Source of the DNA: Micromonospora avicenniae
Lineage (GTDB): Bacteria > Actinomycetota > Actinomycetes > Mycobacteriales > Micromonosporaceae
Reading direction: 5' to 3'
Assembly: GCF_900156065.1 (NCBI RefSeq)
Contig: NZ_FTNF01000017.1
Span: 1 to 64,000, forward strand
Length of the DNA stretch: 64,000 nt
Below, one piece after another: positions 44,226 to 51,738 of this stretch. Position numbers and translations under genes: made by a program. Positions within the stretch are counted from its first letter, which is position 1. Each line of letters opens with the position of its first letter. A model generated the notes under the pieces. It was given only the letters and a program-made list of their open reading frames with translations. It was not told where the DNA came from and made no database searches.

Positions 44226-45182
44226 TCAGGTGACTCCACGTCGCCGGTCGACCGCCACGTACGACCCGGGTTGTCCCTTGGCCACCGACTTCATCTCGCT
44301 GGCGACCGCGATGGCCTCGAGCGGGTCGGTGAAGCGTTTGCCGGCGTCGGAGAGGGAAACGCCGATCGAGAGGGTGACCAGCGCGGCCCGGCGGATGTTG
44401 CCCCGCCGGTCCTTGAGCTCGACGTAGCCACGCTCCCGGTCGATCGGGTCGTAGAGCGAGTCGGCCGCCTTCTCGAAGTCCACCACGGCCTGCGAGGTCA
44501 GCGGCCGGATCTGGTCCGGGGCGCAGACGATGACGAAGTCGTCGCCGCCGACGTGACCGAGGAACGCAGGTGGCAGCCCGACGGAGACCACCGCCCGGTG
44601 CACGCTACGGGCCAGGGCCGAGATGAAGTCGTCGCCCCGGACGAAGCCGTACCGGTCGTTGACGCTCTTGAACCGGTCGATGTCGATGTATCCGACGGCG
44701 TAGTCGGCGCCGCTGCGTACCCGGTCCGAGATCTCCCGCCGGATCCGGCTGTTCCCCGGCAGGCCGGTCAGCGGCGAGACCTCCCGGAACTCCTTGTTGC
44801 GGCGCAGCGTTGAGCTGACCCGGGCCACCAGCTCGGCGGTGTCGAACGGCTTGACCAGGTAGTCGTCGGCACCCGCGCTGAGGCCGTGCACCTTGTCGAC
44901 GGTCATCCCCTTGGCCGTCAGCATGATCACCGGCAGCGCCGAGGTCATCGGGTCGGCGCGCAGCCGCCGGGTCAGCTCGAGCCCGTCGATCCGGGGCATC
45001 ATCAGGTCGACCACCGCGAGGTCGGGCCGCTGCCGCTCGATCACCTCGAGCGCCTCCTGGCCGTCGGCGGCGTGGATCACCTCGAAGCCGTGCAGCCGGA
45101 GGTTGAACTCGACGAAGCGTGCGATGTCCTCGTCGTCGTCGACGACGAGGATGACGTCCGGTCGCTCCTCCGCCGGGTCCAC
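44226..45182 (-). CDS. Response regulator with a GGDEF-type domain
   Basis: This is a 318-residue protein. The REC domain (about 8-125) has the phosphoacceptor D59 in VVDLMMPRIDG and the conserved lysine K111 in LVKPFD. The GGDEF domain (about 135-310) has YIDIDRFKSVNDRYG and the active-site loop GGDDF (212-216). Canonical cyclases read GGDEF or GGEEF, so the Glu-to-Asp change at the fourth position may weaken or abolish c-di-GMP synthesis. No histidine kinase is adjacent. It starts one base after the rpe stop. Confidence 0.88.
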   Translation of the reverse strand: MDPAEERPDVILVVDDDEDIARFVEFNLRLHGFEVIHAADGQEALEVIERQRPDLAVVDLMMPRIDGLELTRRLRADPMTSALPVIMLTAKGMTVDKVHGLSAGADDYLVKPFDTAELVARVSSTLRRNKEFREVSPLTGLPGNSRIRREISDRVRSGADYAVGYIDIDRFKSVNDRYGFVRGDDFISALARSVHRAVVSVGLPPAFLGHVGGDDFVIVCAPDQIRPLTSQAVVDFEKAADSLYDPIDRERGYVELKDRRGNIRRAALVTLSIGVSLSDAGKRFTDPLEAIAVASEMKSVAKGQPGSYVAVDRRRGVT

Positions 45183-45183
45183 G

Positions 45184-45864
45184 TCAGGCCCCGGAGGTCG
45201 CGCGTTCCGCGAGGGCCCGCAGCCGGCGTACGGCCTCGGCGGGATCGTCGGCGCCGTAGACCGCGGTGCCGGCCACGAAGGCGTCGGCGCCGGCCGCGGC
45301 GGCCTGCTCGATGGTGTCGGCGGCGATCCCGCCGTCCACCTCGATGCGCAGCTCCAGGTGCCCGGCGGCGACGTGCCGGCGGGCGGCGCGCACCTTCTCG
45401 AGCAGTTGCGGAATGAAACGTTGCCCGCCGAAACCGGCCTTGATCGTCATGATCAGCAGGGTGTCGAAGCTCGGCAGCAGGTCGAGGTACGGCTCGATCG
45501 GGGTGTCCCGGTCGATCGCCAGCCCGGCCTTCGCCCCGGCCGAGCGCAGGTCCTTGGCGAGCGCCACCGGGTCGTCGCACGCCTCGGCGTGGAACGTGAC
45601 GTTGTACGCCCCGGCGTCGGCGTAGCCGGGTGCCCACCGTCGCGGATCCTCGATCATGAGGTGCACGTCGAACGGCAGTTCGGTGGCCGCCCGGAGGCTC
45701 TGCACCACCGGCAGCCCGATGGTCAGGTTCGGCACGAAGTGGTTGTCCATGACGTCGACGTGCAGCCAGTCGGCGGCACCTTCGACGGCACGGACCTCAT
45801 CGGCGAGGTGGGCGAAGTCGGCGGCGAGGATGCTCGGCGCGACGATCGGCGGCGGTACGGTCAC
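45184..45864 (-). CDS. rpe: Ribulose-phosphate 3-epimerase
   Basis: This 226-residue TIM-barrel enzyme interconverts ribulose 5-phosphate and xylulose 5-phosphate in the pentose phosphate pathway. APSILAADFAHL, LHVDVMDNHFVPNLTIG and RIEVDGGIAADT give the metal-binding and catalytic residues. GTG 45864 fits the family N-terminus. It is cotranscribed with the REC-GGDEF gene downstream. Confidence 0.95.
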   Translation of the reverse strand: MTVPPPIVAPSILAADFAHLADEVRAVEGAADWLHVDVMDNHFVPNLTIGLPVVQSLRAATELPFDVHLMIEDPRRWAPGYADAGAYNVTFHAEACDDPVALAKDLRSAGAKAGLAIDRDTPIEPYLDLLPSFDTLLIMTIKAGFGGQRFIPQLLEKVRAARRHVAAGHLELRIEVDGGIAADTIEQAAAAGADAFVAGTAVYGADDPAEAVRRLRALAERATSGA

Positions 45865-46098
45865 CGGGCAAGTGTACGAACGTCGCCGCCGGTCACCGCC
45901 ACCACGGCAGCTTCCGGGACGGAGCGCGACCCGGCAGCTACCGCCGGTGCCGAGCCGGCCGGCCCGGGCGCTTTCCGGACGGACCGCAACTCGCGACCGG
46001 CCGATCGGCGCGAACCCGGCGACACTCCACTCCGGACGGTGACGCATCGCCCGGGTCCTCGGCGCGCCCGCCACGGACGAGCCCGACGGGCGACCGGG

Positions 46099-46182
46099 AT
46101 GCGGCGTTTCCTGCGCACCGACGACCGGAAGCTCACCCGGTCGATGTGCGGGGTGGGGCCACAGGGACTACCAGCGATCTGA
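46099..46182 (+). pseudogene. C-terminal relic of a second septum-formation-family gene
   Basis: The frame ending at TGA 46182 reads FLRTDDRKLTRSMCGVGP and ends QGLPAI. The end of the intact lipoprotein gene downstream reads FLWVSDRTLTRSMKGAGN and ends KGLPVR, so about 14 of 24 aligned residues agree and both stop at the same place. No convincing match continues upstream of about 46099. This looks like the surviving end of a tandem paralogue. The rest of the 45865-46269 gap shows nothing else I can identify. Confidence 0.6.
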
Positions 46183-46269
46183 GTGCCGGTGCCGTATGCT
46201 CCAGCGCCGTGGCGCAACCGGTCGATGATCGCCGGTGAGCGTGACCACGGTCGGCGGGGAGGTCGGCGG

Positions 46270-47157
46270 ATGCGACGGTGGTGGACGGTGGCCGTGGTGA
46301 GCACGGTGGCGGTGCTGGGGCTCGCCGGGTGCGCCCCGGCCGGTCTCGACGCGGAACTCACCGATGACTGGCCCACCTTCGCCGCGGCCGAGGCGTTCGT
46401 CCCCGAGCCCGGAGTCTGCCACCTCGCCATCTCCGATGTCGGCTATCTCAGCGCCTACAACCCGGTGGACTGCGCTGAGCCGCACCGGACGGAGACGCTG
46501 CACGTCGGCACGCTCACCGGTACGGGCGCGAAGCGGAGCACGCCGCCACCGGCCGGCTCGGTGGGCATGCGCGCCGCGCGCACCGAATGCGACCGGGAGG
46601 TCAACAAGGCGGTCGGCGCCGACTGGCGCTCCGGCCGGCTGAACGTCGACGTGGTCTTCCCGTCACCCGCGGCGTGGACCGGCGGGGCCCGGTGGTTCCG
46701 CTGCGACGCCAGCGAGATCGCGAGCCTCGACAAGCCCGACATCGACCCACGTTCGGGGAGCCTGCGGGACGCCCTGAAGGGCACGTCCAAGCTGGCGTAC
46801 GGCTGCTTCGACCCGAAGCTGGTCAAGGATGACATCGAGGAGATGGTCCCGAAGGCCTGCACCGCCAAGCACCACGCCGAGTTCGTCGGGGTCTACCAGG
46901 CGCCGGACATCAGCTACGACGAGTTCACCCGCACGACCCTCAGCTTGCACAAGGCGTGCCGGAAGCTGATCGCCTCGTACGTGAAGGTGCCGAACGACTC
47001 CGACGTGCAGTACCGGGCCGGGACGATCTTCTACCACCCGCTCGAGGAGGCCTGGAAGAACGGCAACCGTGGCGTGCAGTGCTTCCTCTGGGTCAGCGAC
47101 CGTACCCTCACCCGCTCGATGAAGGGCGCCGGCAACAAGGGCCTCCCGGTCCGCTGA
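46270..47157 (+). CDS. Septum-formation-family lipoprotein
   Basis: The 295-residue protein starts MRRWWTVAVV and has a lipobox LAGC ending at Cys21, so it should be lipid-anchored on the outer face of the membrane. The body matches the actinobacterial septum-formation family: GVCHLAISDVGYLSAYNPVDCAEPHRTET, WFRCDASEI, and a second repeat-like half with C-x-AKHHAEFVGVY and QCFLWVSDRTLTRSMKG. Conserved cysteines probably form disulfides. GGGAGG lies 7 bases before ATG 46270. The family name comes from its association with septation; the precise role is unknown. Confidence 0.82.
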   Translation: MRRWWTVAVVSTVAVLGLAGCAPAGLDAELTDDWPTFAAAEAFVPEPGVCHLAISDVGYLSAYNPVDCAEPHRTETLHVGTLTGTGAKRSTPPPAGSVGMRAARTECDREVNKAVGADWRSGRLNVDVVFPSPAAWTGGARWFRCDASEIASLDKPDIDPRSGSLRDALKGTSKLAYGCFDPKLVKDDIEEMVPKACTAKHHAEFVGVYQAPDISYDEFTRTTLSLHKACRKLIASYVKVPNDSDVQYRAGTIFYHPLEEAWKNGNRGVQCFLWVSDRTLTRSMKGAGNKGLPVR

Positions 47158-47187
47158 CCGCTGCCGCCCCTACCCGGAACCCGGCCT

Positions 47188-47241
47188 CTTTCACGGAAGG
47201 AGTGGCCTGCGCAGGCGCGGAGGCCACTCCTTCCGTGAAAG
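47188..47241. repeat. Long palindrome, copy 2 of the CTTTCACGGAAAG family (terminator)
   Basis: A perfect 21-bp stem (47188-47208 with 47221-47241), beginning CTTTCACGGAAGGAGTGG, with a 12-base loop lies between the convergent lipoprotein and rsmB-like genes. Position and structure suit a bidirectional terminator. Confidence 0.8.
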
Positions 47242-47267
47242 TGCGCGTCAGGGAGTGCGCGGCGGGG

Positions 47268-48818
47268 TCAGCCGCGGCGGAGGACGGCCAGGAACATCGC
47301 GTCGGTGCCGTGCCGGTGCGGCCACAGCTGCACGGTCGGGCCGTCGCCGAGCCCCGGCATGCCGGCCGGCAGCAGCGGGCGGGCGTCGACGAAGTCGACC
47401 GGAACACCGGAACGCCGGGCCGCCTCGGTCACCGTCACGTGCGTCTCCACGGTGTGCGGCGAGCAGGTGACGTAGGCGACGACGCCGCCGGGGCGGACCG
47501 CACGCAGCGCCGCCCCGAGCAGCTCGCGCTGCAGCCGGGTCAGCGCGGAGAGATCCGACGGTTGCCGCCGCCAGCGGGACTCCGGGCGACGCCGCAACGA
47601 GCCCAGGCCGGTACAGGGGGCGTCGACCAGAACCCGGTCGAAGTGCTCCTCCGGCAGCTTCGCGTCCTGCCCGACGGTACGGCCGTCCGTGTGCAGCACG
47701 GTCACCAGCAGATCCCGGGTGGCCTGGGCGACCAGCCGGGCCCGGTGCTCGGCCACCTCGACGGCGGTCAACCGGGCGCCACGCTCGGCGGCGATCGCGC
47801 CGAGCAGACCGGCCTTGCCGCCAGGCCCGGCGCAGAGGTCGAGCCAGCGACCGTCCGGGCCGTCCAGCGGCGCGAGCGTCAACGCGGTGGCCACCAGCTG
47901 CGAGCCCTCGTCCTGCACATGGGCCCGCCCGTCGGCCACCGCCGGAAGGTCACCGGGGGCGCCGCCGCTCAGGTAGACGGCGTACGGCGAGAAGGCGCCC
48001 GGCGCGCCACCGACCTCGTCGGCCAGCTCCACCGCGCCGACGCGCCCCGGGCGGGCGCACAGGTGCACCGGGGGCCGCTCGTTGTCCTCGATCAGCAGCC
48101 GGGTCGTCTCACCGAGGTCACCGCCCAGCGCCTCGGCGAACGCCCGCACCACCCACTGGGGGTGGCTGTAGGCGAGCGCCAGGTGCCCGATCGGGTCGCT
48201 CTCCATGCTCGGCGCGAGCCGCTCCACCCAGGCGTCGGCGTCCCGCTCGGCGACCTCCCGCAACACCGCGTTGGCGAAGCCGGTGGCGCCCGGCCCGACC
48301 ATGCGGACCAGGTCGACCGTGGAGGAGACCGCCGCGTGCGCCGGCACCCGGGTGTGCAGCAGTTGGTACGCCCCGAGGCGCAGCGCGTCCCGCACCGGCG
48401 GGTCGATCCGCTGCACGTCCCGCCCGGCCGCCGCCGTCAGGATCGCGTCCAGGGTGCCGAGGTGGCGCAGCGTGCCGTACGTCAGTTCGGTGGCGAACGC
48501 CGCGTCCCGGCCGGTCAGCCCCTCCTCCCGGAGGATGGCCGGCAGGACCAGGTTGGCGAACGCGTCGTCCCGGTGCACCGCGGCGATCGCCTCGTACGCG
48601 GCCTGCCGCGGGCGGTCCACGGCCGGCCGGCCGCCGCGGCCGGCGCGCCGGTCCGTACCGGCGCGCGCGGACCAGCGCCCGCCGGGGGTCGGTCGCCCAC
48701 CGCCGGGCCGGTCACGTCGCCCGCGTGCGCCCCACTGGCCATCGCCGGGGCTGGCCGGGCGGAGGTCGGACCGCTCGTCGGGCGACCCCTCGTCGCGCAC
48801 CGGTCCAGGGCTGCTCAT
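47268..48818 (-). CDS. rsmB: RsmB-type 16S rRNA cytosine-5 methyltransferase
   Basis: This is a 516-residue protein. An Arg/Gly-rich N-terminus (about 1-65) is followed by a NusB-like RNA-binding domain (about 66-215) and a SAM methyltransferase domain with LDLCAGPGGKAGLL, the VDAPCTGLGSLRRRPE motif and YVTCSPH, whose two cysteines are the release and nucleophile residues. It most likely makes m5C near the 16S decoding region. It overlaps fmt by four bases (48815-48818). Confidence 0.93.
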   Translation of the reverse strand: MSSPGPVRDEGSPDERSDLRPASPGDGQWGARGRRDRPGGGRPTPGGRWSARAGTDRRAGRGGRPAVDRPRQAAYEAIAAVHRDDAFANLVLPAILREEGLTGRDAAFATELTYGTLRHLGTLDAILTAAAGRDVQRIDPPVRDALRLGAYQLLHTRVPAHAAVSSTVDLVRMVGPGATGFANAVLREVAERDADAWVERLAPSMESDPIGHLALAYSHPQWVVRAFAEALGGDLGETTRLLIEDNERPPVHLCARPGRVGAVELADEVGGAPGAFSPYAVYLSGGAPGDLPAVADGRAHVQDEGSQLVATALTLAPLDGPDGRWLDLCAGPGGKAGLLGAIAAERGARLTAVEVAEHRARLVAQATRDLLVTVLHTDGRTVGQDAKLPEEHFDRVLVDAPCTGLGSLRRRPESRWRRQPSDLSALTRLQRELLGAALRAVRPGGVVAYVTCSPHTVETHVTVTEAARRSGVPVDFVDARPLLPAGMPGLGDGPTVQLWPHRHGTDAMFLAVLRRG

Positions 48819-49741
48819 GCTAGATCCTCTCCGGCCGCGACCCGGGCACCGCGTGCCCAGTCGGTCGCCGGCATGGCCCGCTTGCCCGCGGCCCGCACCT
48901 CGCCCAGCCGTACCGGGGTGGTAGCGGTGCCGACGAGCACGCGCGACTTCTCGACAAGCAGCTCACCAGGCTTCAGCGCGGGGGCGTCCGGCACCGGGAC
49001 GACCGGGCCCAGCTTGATCCGCTCGCCGCGGAACGTGCTCCACGGACCGGGCGCCGGGGTGCAGGCACGGACCCGCCGGTCCACCGCGAAGGCCGGGTCG
49101 GTCCAGCGCACCCGGGCGTCGTCCACGGTCAGCTTCGGGGCCAGCGACACCCCGTCGGCCGGCTGCGGCTCGGCCCGGGCACTGCCGTCCTCGATCGCGT
49201 CGAGCACGGCGACGAGCAGACCCGAGCCGGAGACGGCGAGCCGATCGAGCAGGTCACCCGAGGTGTCGGTCGGGCGGATCTCGTCGGTCAGCGTGCCGTA
49301 GACCGGCCCGGTGTCCAGCCCTTCCTCCAACTGGAAGACGCTCGCCCCGGTCAGCTCGTCGCCGTGCAGCACGGCGTGCTGCACGGGCGCCGCGCCGCGC
49401 CAGGCCGGCAGCAGGGAGAAGTGCAGGTTGACCCAGCCGTGCCGGGGGATCTCCAGCGCGGCCGGCGGGACCAACGCCCCGTACGCGACCACGGGCACGC
49501 AGTCCGGCGCGAGCTCGCGCAGACGGGCCAGGAACTCGGGCTCGCGGGGACGGGCCGGCGTGAGCACCTCGACGCCGTGCTCGTCCGCCCACGCCCCGAC
49601 CGGAGATCGGGACAGGCCCCGCCCGCGCCCGGCGGGCGCGTCGGGGCGGGTGACCACGGCCACCAACTCGTGCCGGGAGGCGGCGACGGCGGCCACCGAC
49701 GGGACCGCGACGGCCGGCGTGCCGGCGAAGATCACACGCAC
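48815..49741 (-). CDS. fmt: Methionyl-tRNA formyltransferase
   Basis: This enzyme formylates initiator Met-tRNA. The N-terminal VRVIFAGTPAVAVPSVAAVA, the catalytic HGWVNLHFSLLPAWRGAAPVQHAVL and the C-terminal OB-like domain are complete. GTG 49741 (308 residues) aligns with the usual family start; GTG 49756 (313 residues) overlaps def and is an alternative. It forms the def-fmt-rsmB operon that handles N-formylmethionine at both ends of its life. Confidence 0.95.
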   Translation of the reverse strand: MRVIFAGTPAVAVPSVAAVAASRHELVAVVTRPDAPAGRGRGLSRSPVGAWADEHGVEVLTPARPREPEFLARLRELAPDCVPVVAYGALVPPAALEIPRHGWVNLHFSLLPAWRGAAPVQHAVLHGDELTGASVFQLEEGLDTGPVYGTLTDEIRPTDTSGDLLDRLAVSGSGLLVAVLDAIEDGSARAEPQPADGVSLAPKLTVDDARVRWTDPAFAVDRRVRACTPAPGPWSTFRGERIKLGPVVPVPDAPALKPGELLVEKSRVLVGTATTPVRLGEVRAAGKRAMPATDWARGARVAAGEDLA

Positions 49742-49748
49742 CGGCCGA

Positions 49749-50312
49749 TCACCCACCCAGACCGAAGGGGCTGCCGGCCGAGCCGTGCGGGTTGAGCTTG
49801 ACCACCGGCGGGGCGGCGGGGTCGTACCACTCCGCCTGGCGGATCGCCTTCATCGCCTCCTTGCGCCCGGCCTGGTCGAGCCGGTCGACGAAGAGCACGC
49901 CGTCGAGGTGGTCGGTCTCGTGCTGCACGCAGCGGGCCATCAGCCCGGTGCCGACGATCTGCAACGGGTCGCCGTAGCCGTTGAAGCCCTTGGCGATCAC
50001 GTTCTGCCGGCGCTTGGTGTCGAAGTAGAGCCCGGGGATGGAGAGGCAGCCCTCCGGGCCGTCCTGCTCCTCCTCGTCGGGAAACTCGAGTACCGGATTG
50101 ACCAGGTGGCCGAGGACGTCGTCGACGTCGAAGGTGAACACCCGCAGACCCACCCCGAGCTGAGGCGCGGCCAGGCCGGCGCCGTTCTGCTCACGCATGG
50201 TGTCGGTCAGGTCGGCGATGAGCCGGCGCAGCTCGACGTCGAAGTCGACCACCGGGTCGGCCGGCGTGCGCAGCACCGGATCCCCGAACAGACGGATGGG
50301 CTGGACGGTCAC
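49749..50312 (-). CDS. def: Peptide deformylase
   Basis: This 187-residue iron/zinc hydrolase removes the formyl group from nascent proteins. All three motifs are intact: GAGLAAPQLG, EGCLSIPG with the metal-binding Cys, and QHETDHLDG with the HExxH metal site and catalytic Glu. It is first in the def-fmt-rsmB operon; a TAGACT at 50361-50356 is a possible -10. Confidence 0.96.
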   Translation of the reverse strand: MTVQPIRLFGDPVLRTPADPVVDFDVELRRLIADLTDTMREQNGAGLAAPQLGVGLRVFTFDVDDVLGHLVNPVLEFPDEEEQDGPEGCLSIPGLYFDTKRRQNVIAKGFNGYGDPLQIVGTGLMARCVQHETDHLDGVLFVDRLDQAGRKEAMKAIRQAEWYDPAAPPVVKLNPHGSAGSPFGLGG

Positions 50313-50499
50313 GCGGGACGGCTCCTTAGGGTGGGACGATCATCGAGGCCGTACCAGTCTACGGAGTGCCGCGGGCGGACCCGGCCGGCGTACGATGATC
50401 GATCGGCGCGGGTGTGCAAAGCGTCACGCGCGACGGCGCCGGACGTGGGAAGCCGTCGATCCGGGCCGCCGCTACGGGAGCCGGGCGGCCGTGCCTGCG

Positions 50500-51483
50500 T
50501 CAGGTGCCGTGCCCCGGCTCGCCGGCGAGTACCGCGTCCCCGCCGAGCAGGGCGTGCTCGGGCAGCGGCAGCTCGATGCCGTGCGCGGCCTCCCAGTCGT
50601 AGACCTTGCCGGGACTGACCTGCGCGGTGAAGTACTCCACGGCGCTCATGCCGCCGACGACCGGCTCGTCCACCTCGGCGACGAGCTGCGCCGGTACGAG
50701 GTGGAAGCCGCTCTGCAGCGCGGCGCTGAGCCGCCGGTGCCCGTCCACCACGAAAAAGTACTCACCGGTGTAGCCGATCCGCAGCGGCTCCATCGCCTCG
50801 TCGCCCGCACCGGCCACCTCGCCCACGAACTCCGAGTCCCAGAGTCCGCGCAGGGTGGCGATGTCCTCGGTCGGGTAGACCCGGGCCGGGTCGAGCAGCA
50901 GCAGCGGCGGCCCGTCCCGCAGCACGTCGGCGCCGAGCGTCCCCTCGTACGCCGCGATCACGTGCTCGATCACTTCCTCGGGCGTGGCCCGGGTGGTGTC
51001 GCAGATGAGGTCGTAGTTGCGCAGCCGGGCCTTGTCCACCCCGTAGCGGATGATGAACCGGCCCCGCTCGCTCTCGCTGCGCTCGCGGAGCTTGGCCTTG
51101 GCCTCCTGCTGCGAGGTGTAGCTCTCCGCCGGCCCGGATGGGCGGGCGAGCACCCGGCGGGCGGCCTCGCCCGGCTCGGTGATCATGTGCACCTTGAGCG
51201 CGTCGGTGAAGAAGTGCCAGGCCAGGCGGGAGTCCATGACGAGGCTCTCACCGGAGGCGGCGATGTCGCGCTGGAGCTGGTCGACGTAGCCGTCGACCGC
51301 CTGGTCGAGTTCGGCGTGCAGGTTGAGCTGGAGGGCGGTCATCTGCCGCTCCTGCGCCATCTGCCGGTACAGGTCGCCGACGCTGACCCGGCGCAGGCCC
51401 AGCCGCTTGGCAATCTCGATCGACACGGTGCTCTTTCCGCTGCCGAGGTCACCGTTGAAGACGATCGACTGACGAACGGTCAC
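50500..51483 (-). CDS. Cytidylate-kinase-like protein with a ParB-like C-terminal part
   Basis: The 327-residue protein starts at GTG 51483. Residues 1-180 resemble a nucleoside-monophosphate kinase of the cytidylate-kinase-like family, with P-loop GDLGSGKST (11-19) and a DSRLAWHFF segment. The C-terminal half contains YFFVVDGHRRLSAALQSGFHLVPAQLVAEV (about 240-270), which resembles the GHRR motif of ParB/Srx-like domains, some of which are themselves kinases. The substrate and purpose of the combination are unknown. It stands alone between def and priA. Confidence 0.7.
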   Translation of the reverse strand: MTVRQSIVFNGDLGSGKSTVSIEIAKRLGLRRVSVGDLYRQMAQERQMTALQLNLHAELDQAVDGYVDQLQRDIAASGESLVMDSRLAWHFFTDALKVHMITEPGEAARRVLARPSGPAESYTSQQEAKAKLRERSESERGRFIIRYGVDKARLRNYDLICDTTRATPEEVIEHVIAAYEGTLGADVLRDGPPLLLLDPARVYPTEDIATLRGLWDSEFVGEVAGAGDEAMEPLRIGYTGEYFFVVDGHRRLSAALQSGFHLVPAQLVAEVDEPVVGGMSAVEYFTAQVSPGKVYDWEAAHGIELPLPEHALLGGDAVLAGEPGHGT

Positions 51484-51654
51484 GACTGGTCCACCCCTGA
51501 TCACCGGAGACTCGAACTCATCGTCCTGGCGTGGCCTCGACGCATTCCCCCATCGTCGTGCCATGGTCCGCCCGGCATGACGGGCGATGCTACCACCCGA
51601 TAATCAGGCTCCCGCCGGACGCGGCGTGCGACATCGCCTGCCCCACCCTCCTGC

Positions 51655-51715
51655 GCACTTTCACAAAAAGCGTGGCCGTTCAGCGCCGAATGGCCGCACT
51701 TTCCGGGAAAGAGTG
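51655..51715. repeat. Diverged palindrome, copy 3 of the CTTTCACGGAAAG family
   Basis: GCACTTTCACAAAAAGCGTG on the left and GCCGCACTTTCCGGGAAAGA on the right form an imperfect long stem around GGCCGTTCAGCGCCGAATGGCC. The sequence is recognisably related to the copies at 36363 and 47188 but has more mismatches. It lies just past the priA stop. Confidence 0.6.
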
Positions 51716-51738
51716 CCCCAACGGGGGGCGGGAGGGGG

